DNA of 64,000 nt from Sphaerochaeta sp. UBA5849 (GTDB lineage Bacteria > Spirochaetota > Spirochaetia > Sphaerochaetales > Sphaerochaetaceae). The DNA lies in contig DJGJ01000035.1 in NCBI GenBank assembly GCA_002432715.1, positions 1 to 64,000 of the forward strand, written 5' to 3'. Positions 8,918 through 18,025 of the stretch are shown here, one piece after another (within the stretch, counting starts at the first letter, position 1; each line of letters begins with the position of its first letter). Position numbers and translations under genes: made by a program. The notes beneath the pieces are model-generated. The model was given only the letters and a program-made list of their open reading frames with translations. It was not told where the DNA came from and searched no databases.

Positions 8918-9826
8918 CTATTCCCTCCCGCCGAACTTGTGTTCAACCCACTTGGTAAGACCGATGAGGGAGAAGCTGATGATTACCATGACCGTGCTGA
9001 TTGCGTTGGCCAACGGATAGTTGGGAGCACCCTTGAATGCTTTGTCGAACATATAGATGGACAGGACGGTGGTCCGGTTCGCCGGGCCTCCGCCGGTCAT
9101 CACATAAATCAGGTCGAAGCTTTTCAACGACCCGCTGATCGCCAGTATCGCCGAGACGACCAGTACCCCCGTGAGGGCTGGAAGAATGATATACCGCAGC
9201 GTCTGGCCTTCGGAAGCCCCATCGATGCGGGCTGCCTCGATGACCGAACCGTCGATCTTTTGGAGGTTGGCGATGAATATGATCATATACATGCCGGTAT
9301 ACATCCAGAGAATGACAAAGAGGACGGGAAGGAGCGGATTGCTGCTGATCCCATACTCATAGGAAGGGATGAACAGGCGCATCAACTCCGGGAAGGCTCC
9401 ATACGGGGCAAAGAATGACTTCCACAAGATACCGATGACGACCGTGGAGATTACCGTGGGAAGATAGATCATCGTCTGGAAAAAATCACCGTTTCTTACC
9501 AATCCCCTGTGCAGCACATAGGCAAGGAAAAAGCCCAAAGGAATTTGGCCGAACAACGAGACCAGGACTATCCACAGGTTGTTCTTTAGTGCAAGGTAGA
9601 AATACTCATCCACAAACAACCGGCCGTACCACTTGAATCCCACAAATGAGACGGGCTTGCCACCAAAGAGCCTGCCGCCGTTGTAGTCGGTCAAGCTGAG
9701 AATCACGGAAAAAACCGTAGGGAAAGCCATAACCGAGATATAGACCAAAAAACCGGGAAGGACCAGGGTCCAGTAGGCTCTCCTCTGCTCTCTTTTCGCA
9801 TCGGCAAGCGTATGCACTTTAGACAT
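8918..9826 (-). CDS. Carbohydrate ABC transporter permease, MalF/UgpA type
   Basis: The 302-residue partner permease, with an EAA loop (VIEAARIDGASEGQ) and about six membrane segments. Its start lies inside the 3' end of the ROK regulator gene (8-bp overlap), so regulator and permeases are co-transcribed and the transporter is physically coupled to its likely regulator. The first ~20 residues are cytoplasmic and basic. Confidence 0.9.
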   Translation of the reverse strand: MSKVHTLADAKREQRRAYWTLVLPGFLVYISVMAFPTVFSVILSLTDYNGGRLFGGKPVSFVGFKWYGRLFVDEYFYLALKNNLWIVLVSLFGQIPLGFFLAYVLHRGLVRNGDFFQTMIYLPTVISTVVIGILWKSFFAPYGAFPELMRLFIPSYEYGISSNPLLPVLFVILWMYTGMYMIIFIANLQKIDGSVIEAARIDGASEGQTLRYIILPALTGVLVVSAILAISGSLKSFDLIYVMTGGGPANRTTVLSIYMFDKAFKGAPNYPLANAISTVMVIISFSLIGLTKWVEHKFGGRE

Positions 9827-11027
9827 GTGTAACCTCCAAATGGGGCTTCCTGTACGACTTTTTCATCGGATAGGCTTGGGCGATCACATCCTCCCAGTCA
9901 AAATGGGTACGGCATTCGATTTCAGACAGCTCGGGGACTGCAAAGAGTTTTTGCAGGAACATCATGGCAGCACCTTTTGCAACCACGGACTCGTCCTGGG
10001 TGTCGAAAATCAACTTGCAATTGACCTTTTTCAAGACATCCAAAAACTGCGGGCAGGCATCACCGAGCAAGTCCCTGATCTTCTGTTCGTCCGAAAACGG
10101 CTTGCCATGAATGAAGAAGACCCTGGGATCGAAGACGGAAACAACCGGAACAAGGGAGCTGAAGAGATCTATCATCCATGTCCTCCAAGCCTCTTCGTCA
10201 TGCACGGACCGGATCAGCAAGTCCTCGGGCAATCCAGTCTGGCCGATATTGTGCCCCCGCCAACTCAAGGTGCAAATTTCACCGCTGCTGTGGTGGGACC
10301 CATGATACACCTTGCCGCCAATTGAGAGACCGATGCCCACACCGATACCGGCCCGGTCTCCGAATTGATAGCTTCCTTCATGATAATCGGCGATCATGCA
10401 CATGAAATCACCCAGATTCACATTGCGGTTGATGGTCATCTCCAGCCATGCAGTGCAGTTGGCATCATTTTCAACAAAAACCAATACATCGTAATTCTTT
10501 GTAAAGAAGGAGTAGAAATCATAGTTTCTCAGATCAAACGGCTCTGCATAGATGATCACCCCGTTCTCTGCGTCCACGATGCCGGGAATGCCCGCCACCA
10601 CCGCCAACAGGGCGATGCCCAGCTTGTCGACCTGCTTCAGGATGATATCCATCAAAAAGTTGATGATACCGTCAAAATCCACTTCAGGCAGTTTTCCCTT
10701 GTCCTGAAAAAGAAGGCTTCCGGTGATATCGAGAATGACGGCACGATAGTGGGACGGCTGGATATCGAAGCCAGCCACACACCCGAACTTATCGTTGAGC
10801 CTGAGGATGATCGGCTTCCGGCCTCCCCGGCTCATACCGCTTCCTTCCTCCCCTTCATAGACAACTTCATCGTCTATGAGGGCGGAAATGATATTGGTTA
10901 CCGTCGAACGGTAGAGATTGAGCTCCCGTGCGATGTCAACCCTGCTGATCCCCGGACTCTTCCAGATAAGCTGGGCAACCAGCGAGGTATTGGCATTCTT
11001 CTGGAAATTGTTGTTGTTGATTCTCAT
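9819..11027 (-). CDS. ROK family transcriptional regulator
   Basis: A 402-residue regulator with an N-terminal winged helix-turn-helix (ISRVDIARELNLYRSTVTNI, about residues 27-46) and a C-terminal ROK sugar-kinase-like domain. The zinc motif C-x-C-G-x-x-G-C of many ROK proteins is absent (the region reads GEICTLSWRGHNIG), so it is probably a sensor and not a kinase. The ATG at 11027 has CGAGG upstream. It heads the permease operon and diverges from GH20. By analogy with NagC/XylR-type ROK repressors it probably responds to an amino sugar, but the ligand is unknown. Confidence 0.88.
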   Translation of the reverse strand: MRINNNNFQKNANTSLVAQLIWKSPGISRVDIARELNLYRSTVTNIISALIDDEVVYEGEEGSGMSRGGRKPIILRLNDKFGCVAGFDIQPSHYRAVILDITGSLLFQDKGKLPEVDFDGIINFLMDIILKQVDKLGIALLAVVAGIPGIVDAENGVIIYAEPFDLRNYDFYSFFTKNYDVLVFVENDANCTAWLEMTINRNVNLGDFMCMIADYHEGSYQFGDRAGIGVGIGLSIGGKVYHGSHHSSGEICTLSWRGHNIGQTGLPEDLLIRSVHDEEAWRTWMIDLFSSLVPVVSVFDPRVFFIHGKPFSDEQKIRDLLGDACPQFLDVLKKVNCKLIFDTQDESVVAKGAAMMFLQKLFAVPELSEIECRTHFDWEDVIAQAYPMKKSYRKPHLEVTHV

Positions 11028-11096
11028 AAGCCTCGGTATACTTGGTCTAGGACCTCGGTCATGGTGTGAAAAGCTCTTCCATTGGTTTGTTCGCTC

Positions 11097-11138
11097 TCTG
11101 TACAAACAAAGCCTACCATCCACCGTGCCACCTGTCAA
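11097..11138 (-). promoter_or_regulatory. Promoter plus operator for the ROK-permease operon
   Basis: TTGACA (11138-11133), a 17-bp spacer and TAGGCT (11115-11110) precede TTTGTACAGA (11106-11097) on the minus strand. The operator half differs from TTTGTACAAA by one base and has the same position relative to the -10 as at the binding-protein promoter, consistent with autoregulation. Confidence 0.6.
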
Positions 11139-11156
11139 GCATATTTTACCAAGCAG

Positions 11157-11166
11157 TTTGTACAAC
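11157..11166 (+). promoter_or_regulatory. Operator candidate upstream of GH20 gene
   Basis: TTTGTACAAC matches nine of ten bases of the palindrome at 8007-8016 and lies 44 bp before the GH20 ATG. A TATTTT element lies just upstream, but no good -35 was found. Confidence 0.5.
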
Positions 11167-11209
11167 GTTTGAACTTGACTTGCAGGCAAAGCCGTGCTAC
11201 CAAGAATCC

Positions 11210-12685
11210 ATGCATACACATCATAGCCGCAAAGCAAGCGACCTTATCGTCCCGATTCCCAAAAGCATAGAAGATTGGGAGGGCACCTTCCGCCTTCATC
11301 CGCGCATCGCCATCGCAGCTGAAAAAGGCTTCGAAGCAGTACACCAGCTGGCACTTGAGCTATTCGGCTGCAAGGCAGGCGGGGAGGACATACTCTTCAA
11401 ATATCAGGCGGGCATGGAGCAGGAAGCCTACATCCTGACCATCAGCAAGGTTCAGATTGTCATCAAGGCCGGTACCGACGAAGGGGCTTTCAGAGGCTTG
11501 AGCACCATCCGCAAACTTGCCCTGCTTACGGACAACCAGCTGCCCTGCTGCAAGGTGGAGGACAGCCCGACATTTGCATGGCGCGGATACATGGTCGACT
11601 GCAGCAGGCACCAGTTTTCCATCGCCTTTTTGAAAAAACTCATCGATGTTGCATCCTTGTTTCACCTCAACCGCTTTCATTGGCATCTCACCGATGACCA
11701 GGGGTGGCGCATTCCGCTTGACGGATGGCCGAAGCTTGAAAGCATCGCCAGCAGACGCACGGAATTGCAATACACCGACGGAAGAACCTACGGCCGACTG
11801 TACAGCAAGGAGGAAATCCTCGACCTTCAAGCATATGCCCATGCAAGGCATGTGCTGGTGGTCCCCGAAATCGAGACACCCGGTCATGCCTCTGCCCTGC
11901 TTGCTGCCTATCCTGAGTTTGGATGCACCGGCGGTCCGTATGAGACCCAAGACCGTTGGGGTATTTTCGAGGAGGTCATGTGTGCAGGAAGCGATGAGCT
12001 TATCGGCTTTCTCGGCGATGCCATCACCCAAATTGCCGAGCTTTTCAGCTCCCCTTACATCCATATCGGAGGCGATGAATGTCCCCATGCAGCCTGGCAG
12101 CAGTGCCCCCGCTGCCAAGAGCGCATGAGACAGTTGGGCTTGACCGATGCTCGCTACTTGCAGAGCTGGATGACGAGCAAGGTGTGTGAAATGGTGCACA
12201 ATGCAGGAAAACAGCCGATAGGCTGGGACGAGGTCTTGGAGGGAACCGAACAGCTCGGCCTGCCCAAGGATTTGATCGTCATGTCATGGAGAGGCGTACA
12301 GGGCGGCCTGGAGGCGACCAGAAGAGGCCACCAGGTGATCATGTGCCCCAACACAGCTGGTTGTTACTTTGACTACAAGCACTTGGACAGTGAGGAGGAA
12401 ATGGGAACACTGGGCGTCAGCACGCTCAATCAGGTGGCTCATTTCTCATGCGTCCCCGATTCTCTACAAGCGCAGGCAAAAGCCCATGTACTGGGCTCAC
12501 AGGGAAATCTGTGGACCGAGAAGGTAACGACCTCCCGCCAAGCCGAGTATCTGTTGTTTCCCCGGCTCATGATGCTGGCACAACAACTGTGGAAACCGGA
12601 GGATGCAGAGAAAGTCCTGCAAAGCAAGAGCACACTGACACAGCTGTGCGATGCACTCGACCTTGCTTGTTATCGCGGAGAATAA
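11210..12685 (+). CDS. Beta-N-acetylhexosaminidase, glycoside hydrolase family 20
   Basis: Removes terminal GlcNAc/GalNAc residues by substrate-assisted catalysis. The 491-residue protein has an N-terminal GH20b-like domain (residues ~1-120) and a TIM barrel beginning at FAWRGYMVDCSRH. The catalytic Asp-Glu pair is visible in HIGGDECPHAAW (D289, E290). There is no signal peptide, so it is probably cytoplasmic and acts on imported oligosaccharides. The ATG at 11210 is a reasonable start, but its Shine-Dalgarno is weak. Divergence from the ROK operon and shared palindromes place it in the same sugar-utilisation unit. Confidence 0.9.
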   Translation: MHTHHSRKASDLIVPIPKSIEDWEGTFRLHPRIAIAAEKGFEAVHQLALELFGCKAGGEDILFKYQAGMEQEAYILTISKVQIVIKAGTDEGAFRGLSTIRKLALLTDNQLPCCKVEDSPTFAWRGYMVDCSRHQFSIAFLKKLIDVASLFHLNRFHWHLTDDQGWRIPLDGWPKLESIASRRTELQYTDGRTYGRLYSKEEILDLQAYAHARHVLVVPEIETPGHASALLAAYPEFGCTGGPYETQDRWGIFEEVMCAGSDELIGFLGDAITQIAELFSSPYIHIGGDECPHAAWQQCPRCQERMRQLGLTDARYLQSWMTSKVCEMVHNAGKQPIGWDEVLEGTEQLGLPKDLIVMSWRGVQGGLEATRRGHQVIMCPNTAGCYFDYKHLDSEEEMGTLGVSTLNQVAHFSCVPDSLQAQAKAHVLGSQGNLWTEKVTTSRQAEYLLFPRLMMLAQQLWKPEDAEKVLQSKSTLTQLCDALDLACYRGE

Positions 12686-12855
12686 CGAACATATATTGTG
12701 AGAATCCAACGAGTGTGCTATGAATTGAGTACACCCTCTGGTGGATTTTCTCTCTGCAGGCCCTGCCTCCGTTGGACGGCGGGCCTGCGTTGCATCAAGC
12801 AAAGAAAAGCACCAGAGCTTCCACCCTGATGCCTCATGTTGTTGCAAAGCCTTCC

Positions 12856-13161
12856 CTACTCGCCTTTTTTCAGCAAATCCTTGGGAATATGAATCAAATG
12901 GTCCTCACTCTCACGATACAAGGTGGCAATGAAACCTATGATGCCGACCAGTTCACTTCCGGTCTTCACCGCCAGCTCCTCTGCAAGGGGACGAATCTCA
13001 TCCTTGAAGGCTTGAAACTTTACTTTGACCAACTCATGACTGCCCAAGGCATCGTCCATGGCTGCTATCACCCGCTCTTCCAACCCATTCTTGCCGACCA
13101 TGACGATTGGTTTGAGAGAGTGTGCCTGAGCCTTCAGAAAACTTCGCACGCTGCTGTTCAT
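12856..13161 (-). CDS. yhbY: YhbY-like CRM-domain RNA-binding protein
   Basis: Small (101 residues) single CRM-domain protein of the YhbY family. These proteins associate with the pre-50S ribosomal subunit and are thought to help rRNA maturation. The GxxG-type RNA-binding loop (VMVGKNGLEERV) and the HELVKVKF strand are clear. It lies 14 bp beyond the acyl-CoA synthetase stop in the same orientation, so it may be co-transcribed. Confidence 0.9.
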   Translation of the reverse strand: MNSSVRSFLKAQAHSLKPIVMVGKNGLEERVIAAMDDALGSHELVKVKFQAFKDEIRPLAEELAVKTGSELVGIIGFIATLYRESEDHLIHIPKDLLKKGE

Positions 13162-13175
13162 AGGTGGTACTATAC

Positions 13176-14915
13176 TCAGTCCTTGTACTTTTGAGCAACT
13201 ACGAAGCGCTTTACTTTTTTGGTACTCGTCATTTCAAGCGGCTCATCGACGACGGTCACACGGGTGATTTTCTTGTAGGACTGCAACTCCTTGTTCACCT
13301 CGCCGATGATCTGGTTGATGCGCTCCTCAATCTTCTGCTTTGCCTTATCGCCGTACTGCTTGGCCATCTCGTCGGCCCACTTCTGATCAGGATAGACCAA
13401 GGCTCGAATGCCTTCGCTCTTTGTCTTCTTGTCAGTCAAATACCCGAGTACACAGATGGTATCGATTTCATTATACAGCTGGAAGTGGTCCTCGATCTCC
13501 TCGGGGAACACATTCTTGCCGCCTTCGGTAACAATGATGTTCTTGGCACGACCGGTCAGATACAGGTAGCCCCGGGCATCCTGATGCCCGACATCACCGG
13601 TATTGAGCCATCCATCCTCGAGCACCTCCGCAGTTGCCTCTGGATTGTTGTAGTAGCCCTGCATGACCATGGGTCCCTTGATATAGATAATACCGTTCCC
13701 ATCACTATCGGGATTCACAATCTTGACCTCGACCTGCGGGATTTTCTTGCCGACCGATGTCTCGATGTACGCCTCCACCGGATTGAGGTGGGTGATGGGG
13801 CTGGTCTCGGTCAGGCCGTAGCCCTGCACGAAGTCGATTCCCAGCTGATTGAACATCTTGAACGTGCTTGCCGGCAGCGGACCGCCGCCGCTGATGCAGA
13901 TGCGGTTCTTGTCCAGCGAAAGTTTCTTAAGCAGGAAGCCGAACATCTTCTTTCCCACGTTGACTTTGAATACCTTCTTCAGCAGACCGGAAACACTCAT
14001 CAAAAACCGGATGAGGCCATACAGGACAATACCTTTCTCCCGCACCCCGTTCATCAGGGCCGCAATCATCTTGTTGAAAAGCATGGGAACGGCGAGGAAC
14101 ATCGTGACCTCTCCTTCCTTCAGCTCCTTGAGAATCTGGCTGATGATCAATTTCTTGCCGAAGACGATGGAAGCTCCCACGCTGATTGCCTCAAAGAAAA
14201 CCGCCATCATGGTATAGGAATGATGAATGGGAAGAATGGCATAGAATACATCGTTGGGAGACAAGCTCATATTGCCCTGGGCCAGATAACAGTCGCTGAC
14301 CATGTTGCGGTGGCTGAGCATGACACCCTTGGGCGTGCCGGTTGTTCCACTGGTAAATAAAATAGCCGCGGTATCTTCACTCTGCGCCTTGTGCCGCTTC
14401 ACTTCCTTGCCGTCCAGGTCCATAACAAACGGATACCCTTTTGCAGGCTCCAGACTGATCCTATCAGTCAACCCAAGCTTGTTTTCGGTGTCGAAATTCT
14501 CAAGTCTCTCAGGATCGGCGAACAGGATTTTCGCCCCGGCAAAATCCATCAGCTTGACCATGTCCTTATTGCTCAAGGTATTGTCGAGCGGGACCACGAT
14601 GGCTCCGCTAAAAAGAATCCCCAGATATGCAATCGCCCACTCAGGACTGTTCTTGCCGGAAACGGCAACCTTGGTGCCCTTGCCGACTTTTTTTGATGCG
14701 AGGTAGTTTGCCACCTTCAGCACCTGCTGATGCACCTCGGTATAGGTGAAGGTCACCTTTTTGGGAACAAAGGCGGTGAAGCACTTATTATCCGGATAGC
14801 GACGTACCGATATCTCAAACATCTCTACGATAGTAGGCCATTCGCCCTGGAAAGCCGTACCGCGATATTCATCCAGAAAATCCCACGGTTTGGGTGCATG
14901 TTTTTGCTGTGCCAT
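13176..14915 (-). CDS. AMP-dependent (long-chain) acyl-CoA synthetase
   Basis: Activates a carboxylic acid as acyl-AMP and then acyl-CoA. The 579-residue protein has the P-loop-like AMP motif (LFTSGTTGTPKG, residues ~187-197), the GYGLTETSP motif and the hinge/C-terminal motif (GWLNTGDVGHQD), as in long-chain fatty acid-CoA ligases. The ATG at 14915 was chosen because GAGGAG precedes it and the conserved sequence starts soon after; in-frame sequence upstream is promoter DNA. A good promoter (TTGATT-17-TATAGT) lies upstream. The acyl chain length cannot be read from sequence. Confidence 0.88.
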   Translation of the reverse strand: MAQQKHAPKPWDFLDEYRGTAFQGEWPTIVEMFEISVRRYPDNKCFTAFVPKKVTFTYTEVHQQVLKVANYLASKKVGKGTKVAVSGKNSPEWAIAYLGILFSGAIVVPLDNTLSNKDMVKLMDFAGAKILFADPERLENFDTENKLGLTDRISLEPAKGYPFVMDLDGKEVKRHKAQSEDTAAILFTSGTTGTPKGVMLSHRNMVSDCYLAQGNMSLSPNDVFYAILPIHHSYTMMAVFFEAISVGASIVFGKKLIISQILKELKEGEVTMFLAVPMLFNKMIAALMNGVREKGIVLYGLIRFLMSVSGLLKKVFKVNVGKKMFGFLLKKLSLDKNRICISGGGPLPASTFKMFNQLGIDFVQGYGLTETSPITHLNPVEAYIETSVGKKIPQVEVKIVNPDSDGNGIIYIKGPMVMQGYYNNPEATAEVLEDGWLNTGDVGHQDARGYLYLTGRAKNIIVTEGGKNVFPEEIEDHFQLYNEIDTICVLGYLTDKKTKSEGIRALVYPDQKWADEMAKQYGDKAKQKIEERINQIIGEVNKELQSYKKITRVTVVDEPLEMTSTKKVKRFVVAQKYKD

Positions 14916-14951
14916 ATTCCATCTCCTCGCTATTACAATCCAGCTTATTCC

Positions 14952-14980
14952 ACTATAAGCAGAAGAATCAGAGAAATCAA
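14952..14980 (-). promoter_or_regulatory. Sigma70-type promoter of the acyl-CoA synthetase gene
   Basis: TTGATT (14980-14975), a 17-bp spacer and TATAGT (14957-14952) lie 37 bp before the ATG. The 328-bp divergent region 14916-15243 holds this promoter, the folC promoter candidate and no recognisable gene. Confidence 0.7.
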
Positions 14981-15193
14981 GATTATCATGACAAAAAGTC
15001 ACTATGCGTCATTGTGTAATGCTCAACTCGCCTGCAAATTGCATCTGTATATCCTTCCAAAAGAAACGCATCCATCCCACATTGAGTAATCTTTCGCACA
15101 TACCCATGCTGCAAATAGTATACCGCACAAGCGCATCGCTGACGGCGATATCGGCAGGATGCTGGAGAGCATGCAAATCGAGCAAGTGTTGCG

Positions 15194-15222
15194 TTGACCA
15201 AAACAGGCGTTGCGTCTACAGT
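15194..15222 (+). promoter_or_regulatory. Promoter candidate for the folC operon
   Basis: TTGACC (15194-15199), 17 bp and TACAGT (15217-15222) lie about 22 bp before the folC ATG, giving a very short leader that still contains GAGG. The start of transcription would be close to the ribosome binding site, so this call is tentative. Confidence 0.45.
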
Positions 15223-15243
15223 TTACGACGAGGTATCTACTAC

Positions 15244-16611
15244 ATGGTAATTTCGTGCTTTGACGATGTAGTCCGCTTCATGGAGAGTTTCACCAATCTT
15301 GAGAAGCAGACAACACATTATACAACCAGAACGTACCGCTTGGACCGGATGAAGGCGTTGCTTGCCTATCTGGGCAATCCCGAGCTGTCATTCAGGAAAA
15401 TTCATCTGGCCGGCTCAAAGGGAAAGGGTTCTACCGCCAGTTATATAGCCAGTGCACTCACCGCCCTGGGGTATAAGACCGGCCTCTATCTCTCCCCCCA
15501 TCTGATCGACTACCGCGAACGTTTCAGCCTCAGCGGAACATTCTTCAGCGATGAGTTGCTGGTCCAGACCGGAAAACAACTCCAGACCCAATTGGAAGGT
15601 TTCCACTTCAGCGACCAGTGGGGCGAAACAGATCCAACGACCTTCGAGTTGTATACAGCCTATGCCTACCTGCTCTTCAAGAACAGCGGCTGTGAATGGG
15701 CGGTCATCGAAACCGGTCTGGGTGGACGACTGGACGCAACCAACACCATTATCCCCGAGGCGTGCGTGCTCTGCCCCATCGAACTTGAGCATACGAAAAT
15801 TCTTGGCGATACCATTGAAAAAATCGCTACAGAAAAAAGCAAGATCATAAAGATGGGAGTCCCCACCTTCATCGGCTTCGAAGAGAAGGAAGCCCTGTCG
15901 GTATTCCTGGCCGAGGCGCAAGCGCAAAAGAGTGCAACCTATCTGCTCGAGGATGCTATCGCTTCACTTACCAGCAGAACCACCACAGAGGGTGAGCTTG
16001 TCCGGTATCGATGGAAAAATGGGAACGAAGAACAGTTGCTGCTTGCGATGCGCGGCAGTGTACAAGCCCAGAACAGCGCCCTCGCCCTGCTCGTTCTGAG
16101 AAGTCTGGGGCTCTATAATGAGAACGTTCTTCCAGCAATCGAAAAGAACCAGATCCCCGGGCGGTTCCAGCAGCTGTCCACCAATCCCTGCCTCTATGTC
16201 GATGGAGCCCACACCACCCACTCATTGCAAGCTCTGCTTCAGAGTTTCACATTGTTGCACGGTTCTTCCAGGAAGAACACCATCATCTATGGAGCACTGG
16301 AGGACAAGGACCACCAGCATATGGCCAATCTCGTGCTCGACCATTTCCAGCAGATCATCATCAGCCGGCCGGGCACCTATAAAAAGAGTGATATCTCGAG
16401 CCTTTTTGCGTTGTTCAATGCCCTTGCCCGGGAACGGACGCAACCCTATCGGATTCTTTTGATTGAAGACAACAGGGAAGCTCTCAAGACTGCATACAGC
16501 ATGACAGCTGATTCCGATGCCGTTCTTGTGTGCGGATCATTCTATCTCGCCGGCGGGGTGAAAGCTGCCTTTGAGCAGATACGGAGTGCCTATGAGTCTC
16601 AACTGGCGTGA
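15244..16611 (+). CDS. folC: Folylpolyglutamate synthase / dihydrofolate synthase
   Basis: Adds glutamate to dihydropteroate or reduced folates using ATP. The 455-residue protein has the Mur-ligase-type P-loop (LAGSKGKGSTASYIASAL), the ETGLGGRLDATN motif and a C-terminal DGAHT motif, all typical of FolC. The ATG at 15244 follows GAGG by 11 nt. The gene overlaps rqcH by 20 bp and starts a tightly packed four-gene operon. Confidence 0.9.
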   Translation: MVISCFDDVVRFMESFTNLEKQTTHYTTRTYRLDRMKALLAYLGNPELSFRKIHLAGSKGKGSTASYIASALTALGYKTGLYLSPHLIDYRERFSLSGTFFSDELLVQTGKQLQTQLEGFHFSDQWGETDPTTFELYTAYAYLLFKNSGCEWAVIETGLGGRLDATNTIIPEACVLCPIELEHTKILGDTIEKIATEKSKIIKMGVPTFIGFEEKEALSVFLAEAQAQKSATYLLEDAIASLTSRTTTEGELVRYRWKNGNEEQLLLAMRGSVQAQNSALALLVLRSLGLYNENVLPAIEKNQIPGRFQQLSTNPCLYVDGAHTTHSLQALLQSFTLLHGSSRKNTIIYGALEDKDHQHMANLVLDHFQQIIISRPGTYKKSDISSLFALFNALARERTQPYRILLIEDNREALKTAYSMTADSDAVLVCGSFYLAGGVKAAFEQIRSAYESQLA

Positions 16612-18025
16612 AATAGCACTCATCCTTGAGGAACTTCCCTTGGTCGGAAGTTCCTTGCAGCAAACCGTCCAGCATGATTTTCACTCGATGAGCTGGAACT
16701 TCTACCATCCTCAAGCCGGACGCTGGACGCTGTATACAGAACTTGGAACCCCTTTCTCCCGTCTTCATCTGGCAAGCGGAGCCCTGAGTGTCGTCCAACA
16801 AGGGAAAACAGCAAAGCTGCAGCGCTTCATCCAATTTCTCAGGGCCAATGTAGAAGGATCCAAAGTACTGGAGGCCTCCCAGATAAGCCATGACCGCTTG
16901 GTTCGACTCAAGCTGGACAATCATGGCACGACTTTTTATGTGTACCTGCGTTTCTACAGCGGCCCTGGTGCCAACATCATCATCACCGATGAACAGAACA
17001 TCATCCTTGAACTGCTGTACCGCCGACCCGGCAGAGGGGAACAAAGCGGCCTGCCCCTCATCCTGCCCCAGCCGAAGGCTGAAGAGGACGATCGGTTTGT
17101 CATTCGAAGCCGCACCGACAGCTCCTTCAACCGCCAGATAGAACAGGAGTACGGCAACCAAAGCAATGAGCTTACCTTCCAAGAGCTTCAGCGCAAGGTC
17201 GAATCCAAGCGGGATCGTGAGCTGAAAACGCTGAGAACAACCCTGGCAAGCCAAACGCATACACTGAAAGCCACCGAAGGGTATGAGCGGTACAAACTGA
17301 CCGCAGATCTGCTCAGTGCCTACCAACACTTGTTGGAGGACAACCAGAGCAGCATCGTTCTGGAGGATTGGGAGTCAGGGAGCAAGCGGGTCATCGAGCT
17401 CGAACCCAAGCTCAAGGGAAGGGAGAACATCCTTCTCTACTACGATAAGTATCAGAAAGCGAAAGGGTCCTATGAGAATGCACTGGCCGAGGTTGAGAAG
17501 GTAACAGCACAGCTCCAAGCGTGCGAGGCGCACTACAACCGATTGCTGGATCCTTTGATTGACCAGCAAACCGCCATACGGGCGATGAAACGCGAGCTTG
17601 CCGGCTCTTCAGCCAAGCAGCAGGAAAAGCTCCAGACTCCGGGCCTGACAATCCAGAGCGGGCAGTTCACCCTGTTGGTCGGACGCAATGCGAAGGAAAA
17701 CGATGAGCTGCTTCGCCGCTATGTCAGGGGCAATGATTACTGGATGCACACCCGCGATGTTCCCGGCGGGTATGTCTTCATCAAGTTCATCAAGAACAAG
17801 ACCATCCCCCTTGACGTCCTCTTGGATGCCGCAAACTTGGCCATCGTGTTCAGCAAGGCAAAGAAAGAGGGCAAGGCAGACCTCTACTACACCCAGGTCA
17901 AGCATTTAAGAAGGGCTAAGGGAGGAAAAACCGGTTTGGTTCTCCCCACCCAGGAAAAAAACTTGCGTGTAGCACTGGACGAGACAAGGCTTGCACGGTT
18001 ACTTTTAGAAGATGACAATGCTTGA
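16592..18025 (+). CDS. rqcH: NFACT-family ribosome quality control protein
   Basis: Bacterial RqcH homologue, expected to bind stalled 50S-peptidyl-tRNA complexes and promote C-terminal alanine tailing. The 477-residue protein shows the NFACT-N domain with the conserved Asp-Arg pair (D101-R102, ISHDRLVRL), a central coiled-coil region (about 195-330) and a C-terminal NFACT-R/DUF814 domain (YWMHTRDVPGGYVFIK). It is shorter than the ~570-residue B. subtilis protein. The ATG at 16592 has GGAG five bases upstream. Older annotations call this family fibronectin-binding protein A. Confidence 0.85.
   Translation: MSLNWREIALILEELPLVGSSLQQTVQHDFHSMSWNFYHPQAGRWTLYTELGTPFSRLHLASGALSVVQQGKTAKLQRFIQFLRANVEGSKVLEASQISHDRLVRLKLDNHGTTFYVYLRFYSGPGANIIITDEQNIILELLYRRPGRGEQSGLPLILPQPKAEEDDRFVIRSRTDSSFNRQIEQEYGNQSNELTFQELQRKVESKRDRELKTLRTTLASQTHTLKATEGYERYKLTADLLSAYQHLLEDNQSSIVLEDWESGSKRVIELEPKLKGRENILLYYDKYQKAKGSYENALAEVEKVTAQLQACEAHYNRLLDPLIDQQTAIRAMKRELAGSSAKQQEKLQTPGLTIQSGQFTLLVGRNAKENDELLRRYVRGNDYWMHTRDVPGGYVFIKFIKNKTIPLDVLLDAANLAIVFSKAKKEGKADLYYTQVKHLRRAKGGKTGLVLPTQEKNLRVALDETRLARLLLEDDNA

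Noticed and set aside
12756..12788. GCAGGCC/GGCCTGC inverted repeat after the GH20 gene as a terminator
   Set aside because: It has an 18-nt loop and no T-run on either strand.
15189..15213. Two GTTGC sequences 20 bp apart upstream of folC as a further GCAAC-element
   Set aside because: The spacing is 20 and not 10 bp and the gene is unrelated in function; a single short match is expected by chance.
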